Notes: generated by a model from the letters alone, not told the origin. Numbered from the stretch's first letter, positions 8,163 through 17,932 are shown. The stretch is DNA of 64,000 nucleotides from Microbacterium nymphoidis (GCF_021044885.1 NZ_JAJNOD010000001.1:124001-188000), one strand, 5' to 3'. Numbers and translations are program-made.

Positions 8163-8900
8163 ATGGTGAGCCACGACGACATGTCTCGATCTTTCGGCGT
8201 TGCGGCCGAGCTGTACCAGGCCGGCCGGCCCGAGTATCCGGTCGAGGCGGTCGCATGGATGCTCGAGCCCGCCGGGCCGAATCCGCGCGTGGTCGATGTG
8301 GGAGCCGGCACCGGCAAGCTGACGCGCGCCGTGCTGGCCACCAGGCCGGCATCCGTGACGGCGGTCGACCCCGATCCGCTGATGCTCGCGGCGCTGCACG
8401 GCGTGCTCCCCGATGTTCCCGTGCTCGAAGGCACGGCGGAGAGCCTGCCACTGCGGGATGACAGCGCCGATGCCGTCGTGCTCGGTCAGGCCTGGCATTG
8501 GGTCGATCCGGTCGCGGGATCTCGTGAGATCGGTCGCGTGCTGCGCCCCGGCGGAGTGCTGGGGCTGATCTGGAACATCCGCGATGCCCGCAGTGAATGG
8601 GTCGCCCGGATGAGTGAGATCATGCACAACTCGAACGCCGAGGAGATGATCGCCTCCGGCGGTCCGCACGTGGCGGCGCCGTTCACCGACGTCGAATCGA
8701 GATCGTGGGAGTGGTCGCGGGCGATGACCCGCAACGACCTGCTGGCCATGGCGCGCTCGCGCAGTTACGTGATCACGGCCGGACCGGAGGAACGCGCACG
8801 CATCGAGGCCGGGCTAGAGGAACTGTTTGACGAGGTGGGAGCCGTGGGGAACGACGCCGTCGAACTGCCGTATGTGACCACGGCCTTCCGCGCCGTATGA
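8163..8900 (+). CDS. Class I SAM-dependent methyltransferase
   Basis: This 245-residue methyltransferase of the Methyltransf_11 type is related to yeast Crg1-like trans-aconitate methyltransferases. It has the YQAGRPEYP N-terminal motif, the SAM-binding glycine loop VVDVGAGTGKLT at about residues 43-54, the acidic motif II TAVDPDPLM and the GGVLGLIWNIRD post-motif. The substrate cannot be told from sequence. The ATG at 8163 is preceded by TAGGGT (8151-8156) with a 6-nt gap, consistent with leaderless transcription. The gene is divergent from the exonuclease. Confidence 0.9.
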   Translation: MVSHDDMSRSFGVAAELYQAGRPEYPVEAVAWMLEPAGPNPRVVDVGAGTGKLTRAVLATRPASVTAVDPDPLMLAALHGVLPDVPVLEGTAESLPLRDDSADAVVLGQAWHWVDPVAGSREIGRVLRPGGVLGLIWNIRDARSEWVARMSEIMHNSNAEEMIASGGPHVAAPFTDVESRSWEWSRAMTRNDLLAMARSRSYVITAGPEERARIEAGLEELFDEVGAVGNDAVELPYVTTAFRAV

Positions 8901-8992
8901 CATCCGTGCCGCGCCGCGGCTGAGACGATCAGGCCCTGTGCGGACATCTCCTGACAAGACCCGATATCCGGGTCGGTGAGGGGGAAACGGAC

Positions 8993-9106
8993 ATGGTCGT
9001 CATCGTGGTGGGAATCGTCATCGCCGGTCTTGCCGGTCTCGGGCTCGCGTTCGTGCTGGATCGACGCATCGACGATCAGGAGTTCACCGATTCGCCTCGT
9101 GGCTGA
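8993..9106 (+). CDS. Very small membrane protein (37 aa)
   Basis: A short ORF with ATG at 8993 and the purine-rich GTGAGGGGG about 8 nt upstream. About twenty hydrophobic residues (Val, Ile, Gly, Ala, Leu) are followed by LDRRIDDQEF and a short charged tail. This single-span microprotein layout and the good ribosome site suggest it is real. No function can be assigned. It stands alone between the methyltransferase and the regulator transcript. Confidence 0.5.
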   Translation: MVVIVVGIVIAGLAGLGLAFVLDRRIDDQEFTDSPRG

Positions 9107-9181
9107 GCGATCGAGCCGAAGGCGGCGGCTCACCGAGTCGGGCCGAGCATGAGCGCGCTGCGCGGTCTCGGCGGCCGCGCC

Positions 9182-9187
9182 TAGACT
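9182..9187 (+). promoter_or_regulatory. -10 box (TAGACT) for the regulator transcript
   Basis: TAGACT ends 7 nt before an ATG at 9195. That ATG opens a 22-codon frame, and the large regulator begins 65 nt further on. The geometry matches the other leaderless promoters here. No strong -35 is visible. Confidence 0.6.
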
Positions 9188-9194
9188 GATCGGC

Positions 9195-9263
9195 ATGACC
9201 AGTGGGCAGCGCAGGGGACTCTCATCGCGCCGCCGCGTCGCGCGTTCACACCCTCGCGTATGA
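9195..9263 (+). CDS. 22-codon Arg-rich leader ORF overlapping the regulator start
   Basis: The frame from ATG 9195 encodes 22 residues, seven of them arginine (QRRGL, SSRRRVARSHP), and ends with a TGA at 9261-9263. That stop overlaps the ATG of the large regulator (9260-9262) as ATGA. Its own ATG sits where a leaderless transcript from TAGACT would begin, while the regulator ATG has no convincing SD. The simplest reading is that ribosomes reach the regulator by terminating this leader and restarting, so the leader could sense translation. The peptide product may be irrelevant. Confidence 0.5.
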   Translation: MTSGQRRGLSSRRRVARSHPRV

Positions 9264-12200
9264 CGGCGCGTCTGGAGGTCCTCGGCCCCGTGCGCCTGGA
9301 GTGCGCCGACATCACCGGCCATCCCATGCGTTGCCTGCTGGTGTCGCTGGCGCTCGCGGGGCCCGGGGTGACGCGAAGCGTCTCGTCCCTCGCCGAAGAT
9401 GTGTGGGGGGATGTGCAACCGCTGAATCCGCGCGCTGCGTTGCAGACTCTGATCTCCCGGCTTCGCGCCCTCGGAGGCGCCGACATCGTGACGCGGGCGC
9501 CGGGCGGATACGCGCTGGGGGCCGTGAGCTGCGACCTCGATGACGTTCGTCGGATTCTGGCTCAGCCCCCGGCCGATCCTGCGGGCGCCGCTGCCGCGCT
9601 CCGCGCCGCGGCAGCGTTATGGCGGGAAGGTCTCGCGGCGGATCTCGGTGACAGCTCGCTCGCAGACACGTTCACCGCCGTTGCCGCGGACCTGCGCGAC
9701 GACGTACTCCGAGCGCTCGCCGCCGCGCAGGCGACGGCCGGGCAGTCCGGTGCCGCCGCCGACACCCTCCGTGAGCTGGTCGAACGGCGCCCGTTCGACG
9801 AGCCGGCCCACATCGCCCTCATGCAGGCTCTCGCGGACGACGGGCGCACCGCCGAGTCACTGGACGTGTTCGCCCGGTTCCGTGCAGAACTCCGGGAAGC
9901 GCTCGGCACGACCGCTGGTGCCGCGATTACGGAGCTCAACGCTCGCCTGCTGCGAACGGAGGATCGCGGACCGCGCGTGCGGGTGGGGCTTCGCGCGGCA
10001 CCGAACGAACTGATCGGGCGTGGCAACGAGCTCGTCCGTGCGCGGGCGCTGCTTCGCACATCGCGGCTGGTGACGGTGCTCGGTGCGGGCGGACTCGGCA
10101 AGACCCGCTTCGCACAGGCGCTCGCCGCGGAATCGGACGCGCCCGTGGTCATCGTCGTGCCACTCGCGGGCGTTCGCGCCGATGAGGGCGTTCCCCTTGC
10201 CATTGCGGCCGCTCTCGGCATCAGCGAAACGGCGGCGCATCGTCGACTCGCCGAGCCGCTGCCGCGCCCCGACCTCGCTCAGCGCATCATCGGTGCCCTC
10301 GGCGACCGGACGACCCTCCTCGTCCTCGACAACTGCGAGCAGGTCGTCGACGGGGCTGCACGATGGGCCGCCGAACTTCTTGCTGCCGCTCCCGCACTGC
10401 GGATCCTGGCCACGAGCCGGTCGCCGCTGGCCATCGCCGCCGAGAGCGTGCTCGCACTGGAGCCGCTGCAGGTCAACGCCGTGGAAGACGCGCCGGCGGT
10501 GCGGCTGTTCGTGCAACGCGCACGATCCGCGCGCCCCGGTGCGGCCCTCGCGCTGGACGCCGTCGCACGGCTGTGCGCGCGGCTGGATGGTCTGCCGTTG
10601 GCGATCGAGCTTGCGGCGGCGCGGGTGCGCACCATGTCGCTGGCGCAGATCGAGGAGCGACTCGAGGACCGCTTCGCGCTTCTGACGACCGGCGACCGTT
10701 CGGCGCCGGAGCGGCACCGCACCCTGCAGGCCGTGATCGAGTGGAGCTGGGAGCTGCTTCCGGTCGACGCGCGGGAGGCCCTGGCGAGACTCTCGGTGCT
10801 TCCCGGAGGGTTCTCCGCCGAGGCCGCGGCTGCGGTCCTCGGGCTTGCGTTCGCGGACGATCTGCTCGATGCGCTCGCGTCTCAATCGCTGCTCACCGTC
10901 GTGGAGGACGCGGATTCCGGCATGTTCCGCTTCCGCATGCTCGAGACGGTTCGCGAGTTCGGTCACGACCGGCTGGAGGAGGCCTCCTGTGTGGACGAGG
11001 CCTGGGAAGCGGTCATCGCCTGGGCGCTGGCCTTCGCGGCCCAGCACGGTGCTCCTGCCCAGATCTTCCCCTCGGGGCTGACGGCAGACGGCCACCGTGC
11101 CGTCACGGAGGAACACGACAACCTCGTGCATGTTCTCCGCCATCTCATCGACGCATCGCGCGACGACGAGGCCGTCGCGCTGTTCGCCGTGCTCGCGCAA
11201 TCCTGGTTCATCCGCGGATCGTTCACGGAGTTCCTGGGATATGCGCCCGCGATGGCTGCAGCAGCGGAGCGGGCGGACGCCGCTCAGGACCTGTCCGTGA
11301 TCGCACTCGCGATGGCCGCGCTCGGGTGCATGATCGCGGGAGACTCCGGCGCTGTGCGCGCTCTGGCCGTCGTGCGTGCTCGAGAGCGCAGCATCGGGGA
11401 CGGGCTCTCGCCGGCGTGGCGGCTTGTCGTGCGCGCCTTGCTCGCCTCCGGTCGTGGTGGCGGTCCCGGCCTGCCCGAGCTCGTGGGATCCGGCGAGCCG
11501 CCGGCCGTCCAGCTCGTGGCCGACCTGCTGCGCTCCCATGCCGCGGAGAACGACGGCCAGCCCGAGGAAGCGATGATCGCTGCCCGCAGCGGCTGGGAGC
11601 GCGCCCGGGCTCTGGGGGAGCGGTGGGCCGAGGGTATGGCGGCGGATCTCGCCGCACAGCTCGCCGCGCAGTCAGCAGAGGCGACGGAAGCCATGGTCTG
11701 GCTCGGCCGTGCGGCCGAAGTGTTCCGTGAATTCGACGCTCAGGACCAGCTGAACCATCAGGAATGGGTACGCGGCGGAGCGCTGCTCTGCCTCGGTCAG
11801 GCCGACGACGCGCGTCAGCTGTTCCAGCACCTGATCGATGAGGGAGGGCTCAGCCAGGACGGCCTCGAGCTCACCTCGATCGGCGCGTACGGGCTCGCGG
11901 AAGCCGATCTGCTGGACGGAGATCTCGTCTCCGCGACGGCCTCGTTCGATCGCGCCCTGGCGTCCTTCGCACTGCCGGAGACGCGCCGCTCGCCGTGGTT
12001 CCTGATGGCCCTGTCCGGCTATCTCAGTGCTGCCTTGCGCTCGCTGGATCTGCCCCGGGAGGACGTCGCGATCTGGGAGCGGCGACTTCGCACCCGCACG
12101 ATCGCCGTCTGCCGGCAGCGACGCGAGGGCGTTGATCGCCCCGTGCTCGGCACCGCACTTCTCGGCTGGTCGGCATGGGCGCTCCGGGACGCGTCACTGC

Positions 12201-12406
12201 GCGCCCGGGGAGTGGAAGCGATCGCGCTGGCGGAGGTCCTCGGCGGTCGGCAGAACATGCCCACGTTGAACCTCGCCGCACATCTGGCGGATGCGAGGGC
12301 GTATGCCGGTGCGGAGGTCGTGGCGGCGGCGCGGGAGCGCTCGCGGCTGCTGAGTCCACAGGAGAGAGTCGAACACGGTCTGGCAGTTCTCGGATACGCA
12401 CGCTGA
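9260..12406 (+). CDS. AfsR/SARP-type transcriptional regulator with BTAD and NB-ARC ATPase
   Basis: This 1048-residue regulator has an OmpR/PhoB-like winged helix (about residues 1-90), then a bacterial transcriptional activator (BTAD) domain (about 93-235). An NB-ARC/AAA ATPase follows, with Walker A GAGGLGKT near residue 274, Walker B LLVLDNCEQ near 353 and the GLPLAIELAAARVR motif. The last ~400 residues are helical repeats of TPR type. Proteins of this build activate secondary-metabolite or export genes by binding direct repeats. It converges on drrAB across a hairpin, and the drrA promoter carries direct repeats, so it is a candidate regulator of that exporter (inference). The start overlaps the leader ORF. 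Confidence 0.9.
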   Translation: MTARLEVLGPVRLECADITGHPMRCLLVSLALAGPGVTRSVSSLAEDVWGDVQPLNPRAALQTLISRLRALGGADIVTRAPGGYALGAVSCDLDDVRRILAQPPADPAGAAAALRAAAALWREGLAADLGDSSLADTFTAVAADLRDDVLRALAAAQATAGQSGAAADTLRELVERRPFDEPAHIALMQALADDGRTAESLDVFARFRAELREALGTTAGAAITELNARLLRTEDRGPRVRVGLRAAPNELIGRGNELVRARALLRTSRLVTVLGAGGLGKTRFAQALAAESDAPVVIVVPLAGVRADEGVPLAIAAALGISETAAHRRLAEPLPRPDLAQRIIGALGDRTTLLVLDNCEQVVDGAARWAAELLAAAPALRILATSRSPLAIAAESVLALEPLQVNAVEDAPAVRLFVQRARSARPGAALALDAVARLCARLDGLPLAIELAAARVRTMSLAQIEERLEDRFALLTTGDRSAPERHRTLQAVIEWSWELLPVDAREALARLSVLPGGFSAEAAAAVLGLAFADDLLDALASQSLLTVVEDADSGMFRFRMLETVREFGHDRLEEASCVDEAWEAVIAWALAFAAQHGAPAQIFPSGLTADGHRAVTEEHDNLVHVLRHLIDASRDDEAVALFAVLAQSWFIRGSFTEFLGYAPAMAAAAERADAAQDLSVIALAMAALGCMIAGDSGAVRALAVVRARERSIGDGLSPAWRLVVRALLASGRGGGPGLPELVGSGEPPAVQLVADLLRSHAAENDGQPEEAMIAARSGWERARALGERWAEGMAADLAAQLAAQSAEATEAMVWLGRAAEVFREFDAQDQLNHQEWVRGGALLCLGQADDARQLFQHLIDEGGLSQDGLELTSIGAYGLAEADLLDGDLVSATASFDRALASFALPETRRSPWFLMALSGYLSAALRSLDLPREDVAIWERRLRTRTIAVCRQRREGVDRPVLGTALLGWSAWALRDASLRARGVEAIALAEVLGGRQNMPTLNLAAHLADARAYAGAEVVAAARERSRLLSPQERVEHGLAVLGYAR

Positions 12407-12407
12407 C

Positions 12408-12444
12408 GTGTGAGAGGGCACCATGCGTCGGTGCCCTCTCACAC
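12408..12444. terminator. Bidirectional terminator between the regulator and drrB
   Basis: Perfect 15-bp inverted repeat GTGTGAGAGGGCACC (12408-12422) and GGTGCCCTCTCACAC (12430-12444) with a 7-nt loop, placed between the ends of two convergent genes. Confidence 0.88.
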
Positions 12445-12446
12445 GA

Positions 12447-13270
12447 TCAGGCCTTGCGCATGTACGCGCGCACGGTGAGCGGTGCGAAAATCGCGACGAT
12501 CACAGCAGCGCCCAGCAGTGAGATCCAGGCATCGCCGCCGAAGGTGCCCGTGTTGGTGAGGTCTCGAACAGCCGTCACCAGGTGCGAGACAGGGTTGATG
12601 TTCACGAACCACTGCAGCCAGGTCGGCATCGTGCCGACGGGGACGAAGGCGTTCGAGAGGAACGTGAGCGGGAACAGGATGATCATCGAGATGCCCTGGA
12701 CGCTCGAGGCAGTACGGGCGATCACGCCGAAGAATGCGAAGATCCAGCTCATCGCCCACGAGCACACGATCACCAGCACGCCGGCGGCGACCACCGCGAG
12801 CAGACCGCCTGCCGGGCGAAAGCCCATGATGTAGCCCATCGTGAACGTGAGCGTGGTGGCGATCGCGTACCGGACCGTGTCGGCCAGCAGCGCCCCCGAC
12901 AGCGGGGCGATGCGGGCGATCGGCAGTGAGCGGAATCGGTCGAACACGCCCTTGTCCATGTCCTCGCGCAGCTGGACGCCCGTCACGACGGATGTCGTGA
13001 TGACGGTCTGCACCAGGATGCCCGGAATGATGACCGGCAGGTACGACGCCACGTCGCCGGAGATCGCGCCGCCGAAGATGTACGTGAACATCAGCGTGAA
13101 CAGGATCGGCTGCAGCGTGACGTCCATGAGTTGTTCGGGCGTGCGGCGGATTTTGATGAGGCCACGCCCCGCCATCGTCAGCGTGTTGCGCAGCGCCAGG
13201 CCGAGGCCCGCCCTGCTTTTCAGGGTGCGCTGGGAGGCAGGGACGATCGGGGTGGAGGCGATGAGAGTGC

Positions 13271-13274
<4 letters not shown>
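12447..13274 (-). CDS. ABC-2 type transporter permease, DrrB family
   Basis: The membrane subunit of a two-component ABC exporter, 275 residues, with six predicted membrane spans. Characteristic stretches are RTPEQLMDVTLQPILFTLMF, the EDMDKGVFDRFRSLPIAR loop typical of DrrB proteins and LTFLSNAFVPVGTMP near the fifth span. It exports a hydrophobic molecule with the ATPase encoded just upstream. The start overlaps the drrA stop (ATGA), so the pair is coupled. The family covers self-resistance and lipid or drug efflux, and the substrate here is unknown. Confidence 0.92.
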
Positions 13275-14263
<989 letters not shown>

Positions 14264-14269
14264 GCCTCG

Positions 14270-14323
14270 ATCGTGCTGCGACCCGCTTTCACCGCACTGT
14301 CGTCGCGCTTTCAGCCGCTTTCA
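14270..14323 (-). promoter_or_regulatory. drrAB promoter with three TGAAAGCG direct repeats
   Basis: Read on the minus strand, TGAAAGCG occurs at 14323-14316, 14313-14306 and 14291-14284, so start-to-start spacings are 10 and 22 bp. The last repeat ends 8 bp before a CACGAT -10-like box (14275-14270), which itself ends 6 nt before the drrA ATG. Direct repeats spaced by helical turns next to the -10 are the known binding layout of SARP-type activators. Confidence 0.55.
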
Positions 14324-14367
14324 CGTGCGGACGCGGGTGGAACGTGCGCCCCGTAGACTGGTGTCTC

Positions 14368-15441
14368 GTGGCCCTGACTATCGGAATCGTGGGACTGCCC
14401 AATGTCGGCAAGTCCACTCTCTTCAACGCGCTGACCCGCAACAACGTGCTCGCGGCGAACTACCCGTTCGCGACCATCGAGCCCAACGTCGGCGTGGTGA
14501 ACCTGCCGGATCCCCGTCTGGACAAGCTCGCCGAGATCTTCGGTTCGGAGCGCATCCTGCCGGCGACCGTGTCGTTCGTCGACATCGCGGGCATCGTGCG
14601 CGGCGCGAGCGAGGGTGAGGGACTCGGCAACCAGTTCCTCGCGAACATCCGCGAGGCCGACGCCATCGCCCAGGTCGTGCGCGGCTTCGAGGACGGTGAC
14701 GTCGTCCACGTCGATGGCGAGGTGAATCCCCGCAACGACATGGAGACCATCAACGCCGAGCTCATGCTCGCAGACCTCCAGACCATCGAGAAGGCACTTC
14801 CTCGGTACGAGAAGGAGGTCAAGCAGAAGAAGATTGACGGCGCGGTGCTCGAGGCGGCGAACGCCGCGAAGGACGCGCTGGAGCGTGGTCAGCTGCTGTC
14901 GACCTCCGGGCTCGACCTCTCGCCGATCCGCGAGCTGGGTCTGCTGACGGCGAAGCCGTACATCTACGTGTTCAACGTGGACGAGGCGATCCTCACCAGC
15001 GACGAGAAGAAGGCGGAGCTGTCCGCGCTCGTCGCCCCCGCCCAGGCAGTGTTCCTGGACGCGAAGATCGAGTCCGAGCTGATCGACCTCGACCCCGCCG
15101 ACGCCCAGGAGCTCCTGGAGGCGACCGGACAGACCGAGTCGGGCCTGGACCAGCTGGCCCGCATCGGCTTCGCGACCCTGGGCCTGCAGACCTACCTGAC
15201 CGCCGGTCCGAAGGAGTCGCGCGCCTGGACCATCCCGCAGGGCGCCAAGGCTCCGCAGGCTGCCGGTGTGATTCACACCGACTTCGAAAAGGGCTTCATC
15301 AAGGCCGAGGTCATCTCCTTCGAGGACCTCGTCGCCACCGGTTCCGTGGTGGAGGCCCGCGCGAAGGGCAAGGCGCGGCTGGAAGGCAAGGACTACGTCA
15401 TGCAGGACGGCGACGTGGTGGAGTTCCGCTTCAACGTCTGA
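14368..15441 (+). CDS. ychF: Redox-regulated ATPase YchF (Ola1 family P-loop NTPase)
   Basis: This universal Obg-like NTPase prefers ATP and associates with ribosomes. It has 357 residues, with G1 loop GLPNVGKST at residues 9-17. The G3-like DIAGIVRGASEGEGLGNQFL motif, a coiled-coil insert (ALPRYEKEVKQKK) and the C-terminal TGS-like domain (TYLTAGPKESRAWTIPQGA) follow. The start is GTG at 14368, because VALTIGIVGLP matches the family N-terminus; an upstream in-frame codon at 14344 is not needed. TAGACT (14354-14359) precedes it by 8 nt. Confidence 0.96.
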   Translation: MALTIGIVGLPNVGKSTLFNALTRNNVLAANYPFATIEPNVGVVNLPDPRLDKLAEIFGSERILPATVSFVDIAGIVRGASEGEGLGNQFLANIREADAIAQVVRGFEDGDVVHVDGEVNPRNDMETINAELMLADLQTIEKALPRYEKEVKQKKIDGAVLEAANAAKDALERGQLLSTSGLDLSPIRELGLLTAKPYIYVFNVDEAILTSDEKKAELSALVAPAQAVFLDAKIESELIDLDPADAQELLEATGQTESGLDQLARIGFATLGLQTYLTAGPKESRAWTIPQGAKAPQAAGVIHTDFEKGFIKAEVISFEDLVATGSVVEARAKGKARLEGKDYVMQDGDVVEFRFNV

Positions 15442-15563
15442 GGATCCAGTTGTGGGAGCCGCGTAGATTCGCAGATCGTGCAGAAGCACTCTCAGCTCGC
15501 CGTAACGGATTTGCGCAGAGCATAGTCCTTTCGCCTGTCATCTGGTTGCGCAACAGTTGCCGT

Positions 15564-16661
15564 ATGACACAGAACGTCGCCGAGCCTCGCGAAGTCATTG
15601 ATGACGCGCTGCAGCTACTATCAAGATTCTCGACCCGTATCGGCCGCGGCTGGCGGGATCCCGATGGCCTGCTGGACCTCGTTGACAACGCACTCTACGA
15701 GATAGAGGGAGATCTACATGACCTGGGCGAGCGATCGCGGAAGGAGTTTCTCTCAGTACCGGCCCTAATCCGAGAGGATGTTGGTCCCTTTCCACTGTAC
15801 GAGGCCAGTGCATTTGTACACGCTTCGGTCCACCTTGTGGCGGATACCTGGGGGCAGGGCGTCTCGGAGAGTTCGCAGTACGTGTTCTCGGGTCTTGTAA
15901 CCCGCGCGATCGCGACGATGCGAGAGATCGCCGTTCTACTTGAGCATGGATACTCGTCGGCTGCGACTTCGCGTTGGCGAACGCTGTCCGAGATCCTCGT
16001 GGTCGCAAGAGTCATCCGACTTGGAGACCGGCACACGGCCTCGAGATACCAACATCATCGTTGGATCGTCCTCGCAGGGGACCGTGCCAAATCCCGTGAC
16101 TTCGAATGGGACGGTCACCTGCCCACACCCGAGATCATGAAGAAACGTCTAGTGCGGCGCTTTGGCGCAGACTATGGAGGGCTTTACGGCTGGGCCGCGA
16201 GGGTAACTGCTCGGCGTCTGGGGACATCCCGTCCGACCTGGCGAGACCTCCAGAAGCTCGCGAACGTCGGTGAGCATGCGTCCCGCGTCCTTCAGGCACA
16301 CCATGCGGTGCACGGGGCCGACTCCTTCGGTCTGCTGGGGTCGGTCGATCTGACATCGGGGCAGTTCCATGCGGGGGCTTCGCCACACCAGGTCATTCCA
16401 GTCGCGGCGGATTCAACTCGGCTCTTCCGCCAGACCGTGTCGGCGCTGTTCGAAATCTGCGCGAAGTACTCAACAGCGCGAAAGCCTCAAGTTATCCAGG
16501 GCATAGTCGAGGCTCACCTCTTTAACCTCGAACAGCAGCTCATGTGGCGAGTACTCGAGCAAGATCACCACGCGCGCGAGCGATATATCAAAACCATGAA
16601 CAAACTTTGGGATGAGGTGAGGGCAACGGGTGTTGCTGCGGACTCGAAGTCCGCGAGTTAG
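15564..16661 (+). CDS. DUF5677 domain-containing protein
   Basis: A 365-residue, mostly helical, soluble protein. The segment around TRAIATMREIAVLLEHGYSS, followed by ATSRWRTLSEILVVARVI, matches the DUF5677 pattern of a helix pair with a conserved Arg-rich 'R.L.E' motif. Function is unknown. ATG 15564 is chosen because a CAACAGT-like box ends 6 nt before it; a longer frame from 15450 has no support. Codon use is less G+C-biased than in neighbouring ychF, and the gene is followed by about 420 bp without a gene, both hints of recent acquisition. Confidence 0.75.
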   Translation: MTQNVAEPREVIDDALQLLSRFSTRIGRGWRDPDGLLDLVDNALYEIEGDLHDLGERSRKEFLSVPALIREDVGPFPLYEASAFVHASVHLVADTWGQGVSESSQYVFSGLVTRAIATMREIAVLLEHGYSSAATSRWRTLSEILVVARVIRLGDRHTASRYQHHRWIVLAGDRAKSRDFEWDGHLPTPEIMKKRLVRRFGADYGGLYGWAARVTARRLGTSRPTWRDLQKLANVGEHASRVLQAHHAVHGADSFGLLGSVDLTSGQFHAGASPHQVIPVAADSTRLFRQTVSALFEICAKYSTARKPQVIQGIVEAHLFNLEQQLMWRVLEQDHHARERYIKTMNKLWDEVRATGVAADSKSAS

Positions 16662-17081
16662 GCGATGGCCCTGCCTGCGCTATCCTGCTCAATATCGCGC
16701 TGCTCGTCATTCCGGTTGCGCGGGGGTGATTGCGGTGCGGCAGCGACGGGTGCGCGTCCCCCGGGTGGCGGTCACGATCGCTTCGGCCACCGTGCGTGTT
16801 CCTGAACGAGCGCGACGATCATTCCCGCATCCGGACTGAACTCCACACGGGTGGAGTTCACCCGGCAGGACAATGGCAAGCGTCGCCGGCGCATGATCGC
16901 CGCGGACAACATCGATGTCGACGCTCGCATCATCGTCGCAGCCCTGAGCGGCTCGCCCAGTTCCTAGCGTCCCGTCCGATCCGTCGAGGACGATCGCCGA
17001 GACTGATCCGCCATCGTCTCGGCGTTTCGGGCTGCGATTCTGACGTGATGGGTCGACCTGCGGAGGATTGACGTTGCGGGG
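16662..17081. other. Gene-free stretch with two hairpins
   Basis: No convincing gene was found. An open frame at 16806-16967 reads like a protein tail (RQDNGKRRRRMIAADNIDVD) but has no start with a ribosome site, so it may be a decayed remnant. There are two inverted repeats: GAACTCCAC/GTGGAGTTC at 16838-16859, and CGCCGAGAC/GTCTCGGCG at 16995-17024. The second is followed by TTTC and could terminate transcription. Confidence 0.4.
16995..17024. terminator. Hairpin between the DUF5677 gene and the methyltransferase gene
   Basis: A 9-bp perfect inverted repeat, CGCCGAGAC (16995-17003) and GTCTCGGCG (17016-17024), followed by TTTC. It lies between convergent genes. Confidence 0.5.
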
Positions 17082-17762
17082 TCAGGCCGAAGCCGGCTTC
17101 GTCCACTCGATCGTGTGACGGAACCCGAGGCGGCGCCGGATCACCGCTCCCGGCATGGTCTGGTGCACCGCCCTGCGGATCTGATCGAGGGTGTACCCCG
17201 GATCCTTGACGGGGAATGGCGGATCCGCGCTGGTCGGTTGCGCCACCCACGGGTGCTTCACGAACCCGATGACGGGGTTTGTGAGCATCGAGGCCAGATC
17301 CCAGAGCTGGTCGGCCGCGGAGGCCGGTCGGGCCAGACCGACGCAGAGGAAACGCCCACCGGGCTTCAGGATCCTGTCGACCTCCCTGAGCGCGGGAACG
17401 AGATCGAGGTGGTGCAGCACGGCGACCATGGTGACCAGGTCTTTGCCGCTGGACACCCGCTCCAGCGGTGTGGAGTCCACCGTCACGTTCGGAAGACCCG
17501 CGCACCGAGCAGCGCTCGCCTGCCGCATGTCATGGTCGACGTCGATGCCGTGAGCGGCAGCGAAGTGCGCTCCGAGCAGCGCGACCAGCTCACCCCGGCC
17601 GCAACCGACGTCCAGTGCGTCGTCGCGCCCCGCGGGAAGCCGGGACGCGATCCATGAGTGGAACGCGTCATTGTGGCTCCAGGGGTGCCGGTCGTTCAGA
17701 GCCCGCATCGCGGCGGCGGCTCGGACGCCCAGTCCGGTTCGCAGAGCATTCCTCACCTGCAT
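17082..17762 (-). CDS. Class I SAM-dependent methyltransferase
   Basis: A methyltransferase of the Methyltransf_11/25 kind. The core begins at NDRHPWSHNDAFHSWI. It has the SAM loop ALDVGCGRGELVALL, the acidic AHGIDVDHDM, motif IV VTMVAVLHHLDLV and REVDRILKPGGRFLCVGLA. The C-terminal helix with a lid region (GFRHTIEWTKP) is conserved in its subgroup. The substrate is unknown. Start choice is uncertain: ATG 17762 is given (226 residues), with ATG 17708 and ATG 17861 also possible. None has a good SD or a -10 at the leaderless distance. Confidence 0.82.
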   Translation of the reverse strand: MQVRNALRTGLGVRAAAAMRALNDRHPWSHNDAFHSWIASRLPAGRDDALDVGCGRGELVALLGAHFAAAHGIDVDHDMRQASAARCAGLPNVTVDSTPLERVSSGKDLVTMVAVLHHLDLVPALREVDRILKPGGRFLCVGLARPASAADQLWDLASMLTNPVIGFVKHPWVAQPTSADPPFPVKDPGYTLDQIRRAVHQTMPGAVIRRRLGFRHTIEWTKPASA

Positions 17763-17932
17763 GCTCGCCAGTGTCGCATGACGTGCCCCGGGGAACCTGT
17801 TTGGCGCCAGGTCGAATACCGCCACCCGTGCTCGGACGGATGTGGAGATCGTGGAGCTCATACGGGCGCGCTGGAGCTCGTGTCGCCTCCGCGCGGATCT
17901 TCGTCGCGAGCTAGACCGTGGAGGATGGACGG

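Noticed and set aside
15450..15563. N-terminal extension of the DUF5677 protein from a TTG codon
   Set aside because: It lies 9 nt after the ychF stop without SD. The ATG at 15564 has a box at the leaderless distance and fits the protein better.
16806..16967. A short open frame reading like a protein C-terminus in the interval after the DUF5677 gene
   Set aside because: No start codon with SD or -10, and not recognised as any family. At most a decayed remnant, so it is described only within the gene-free interval.
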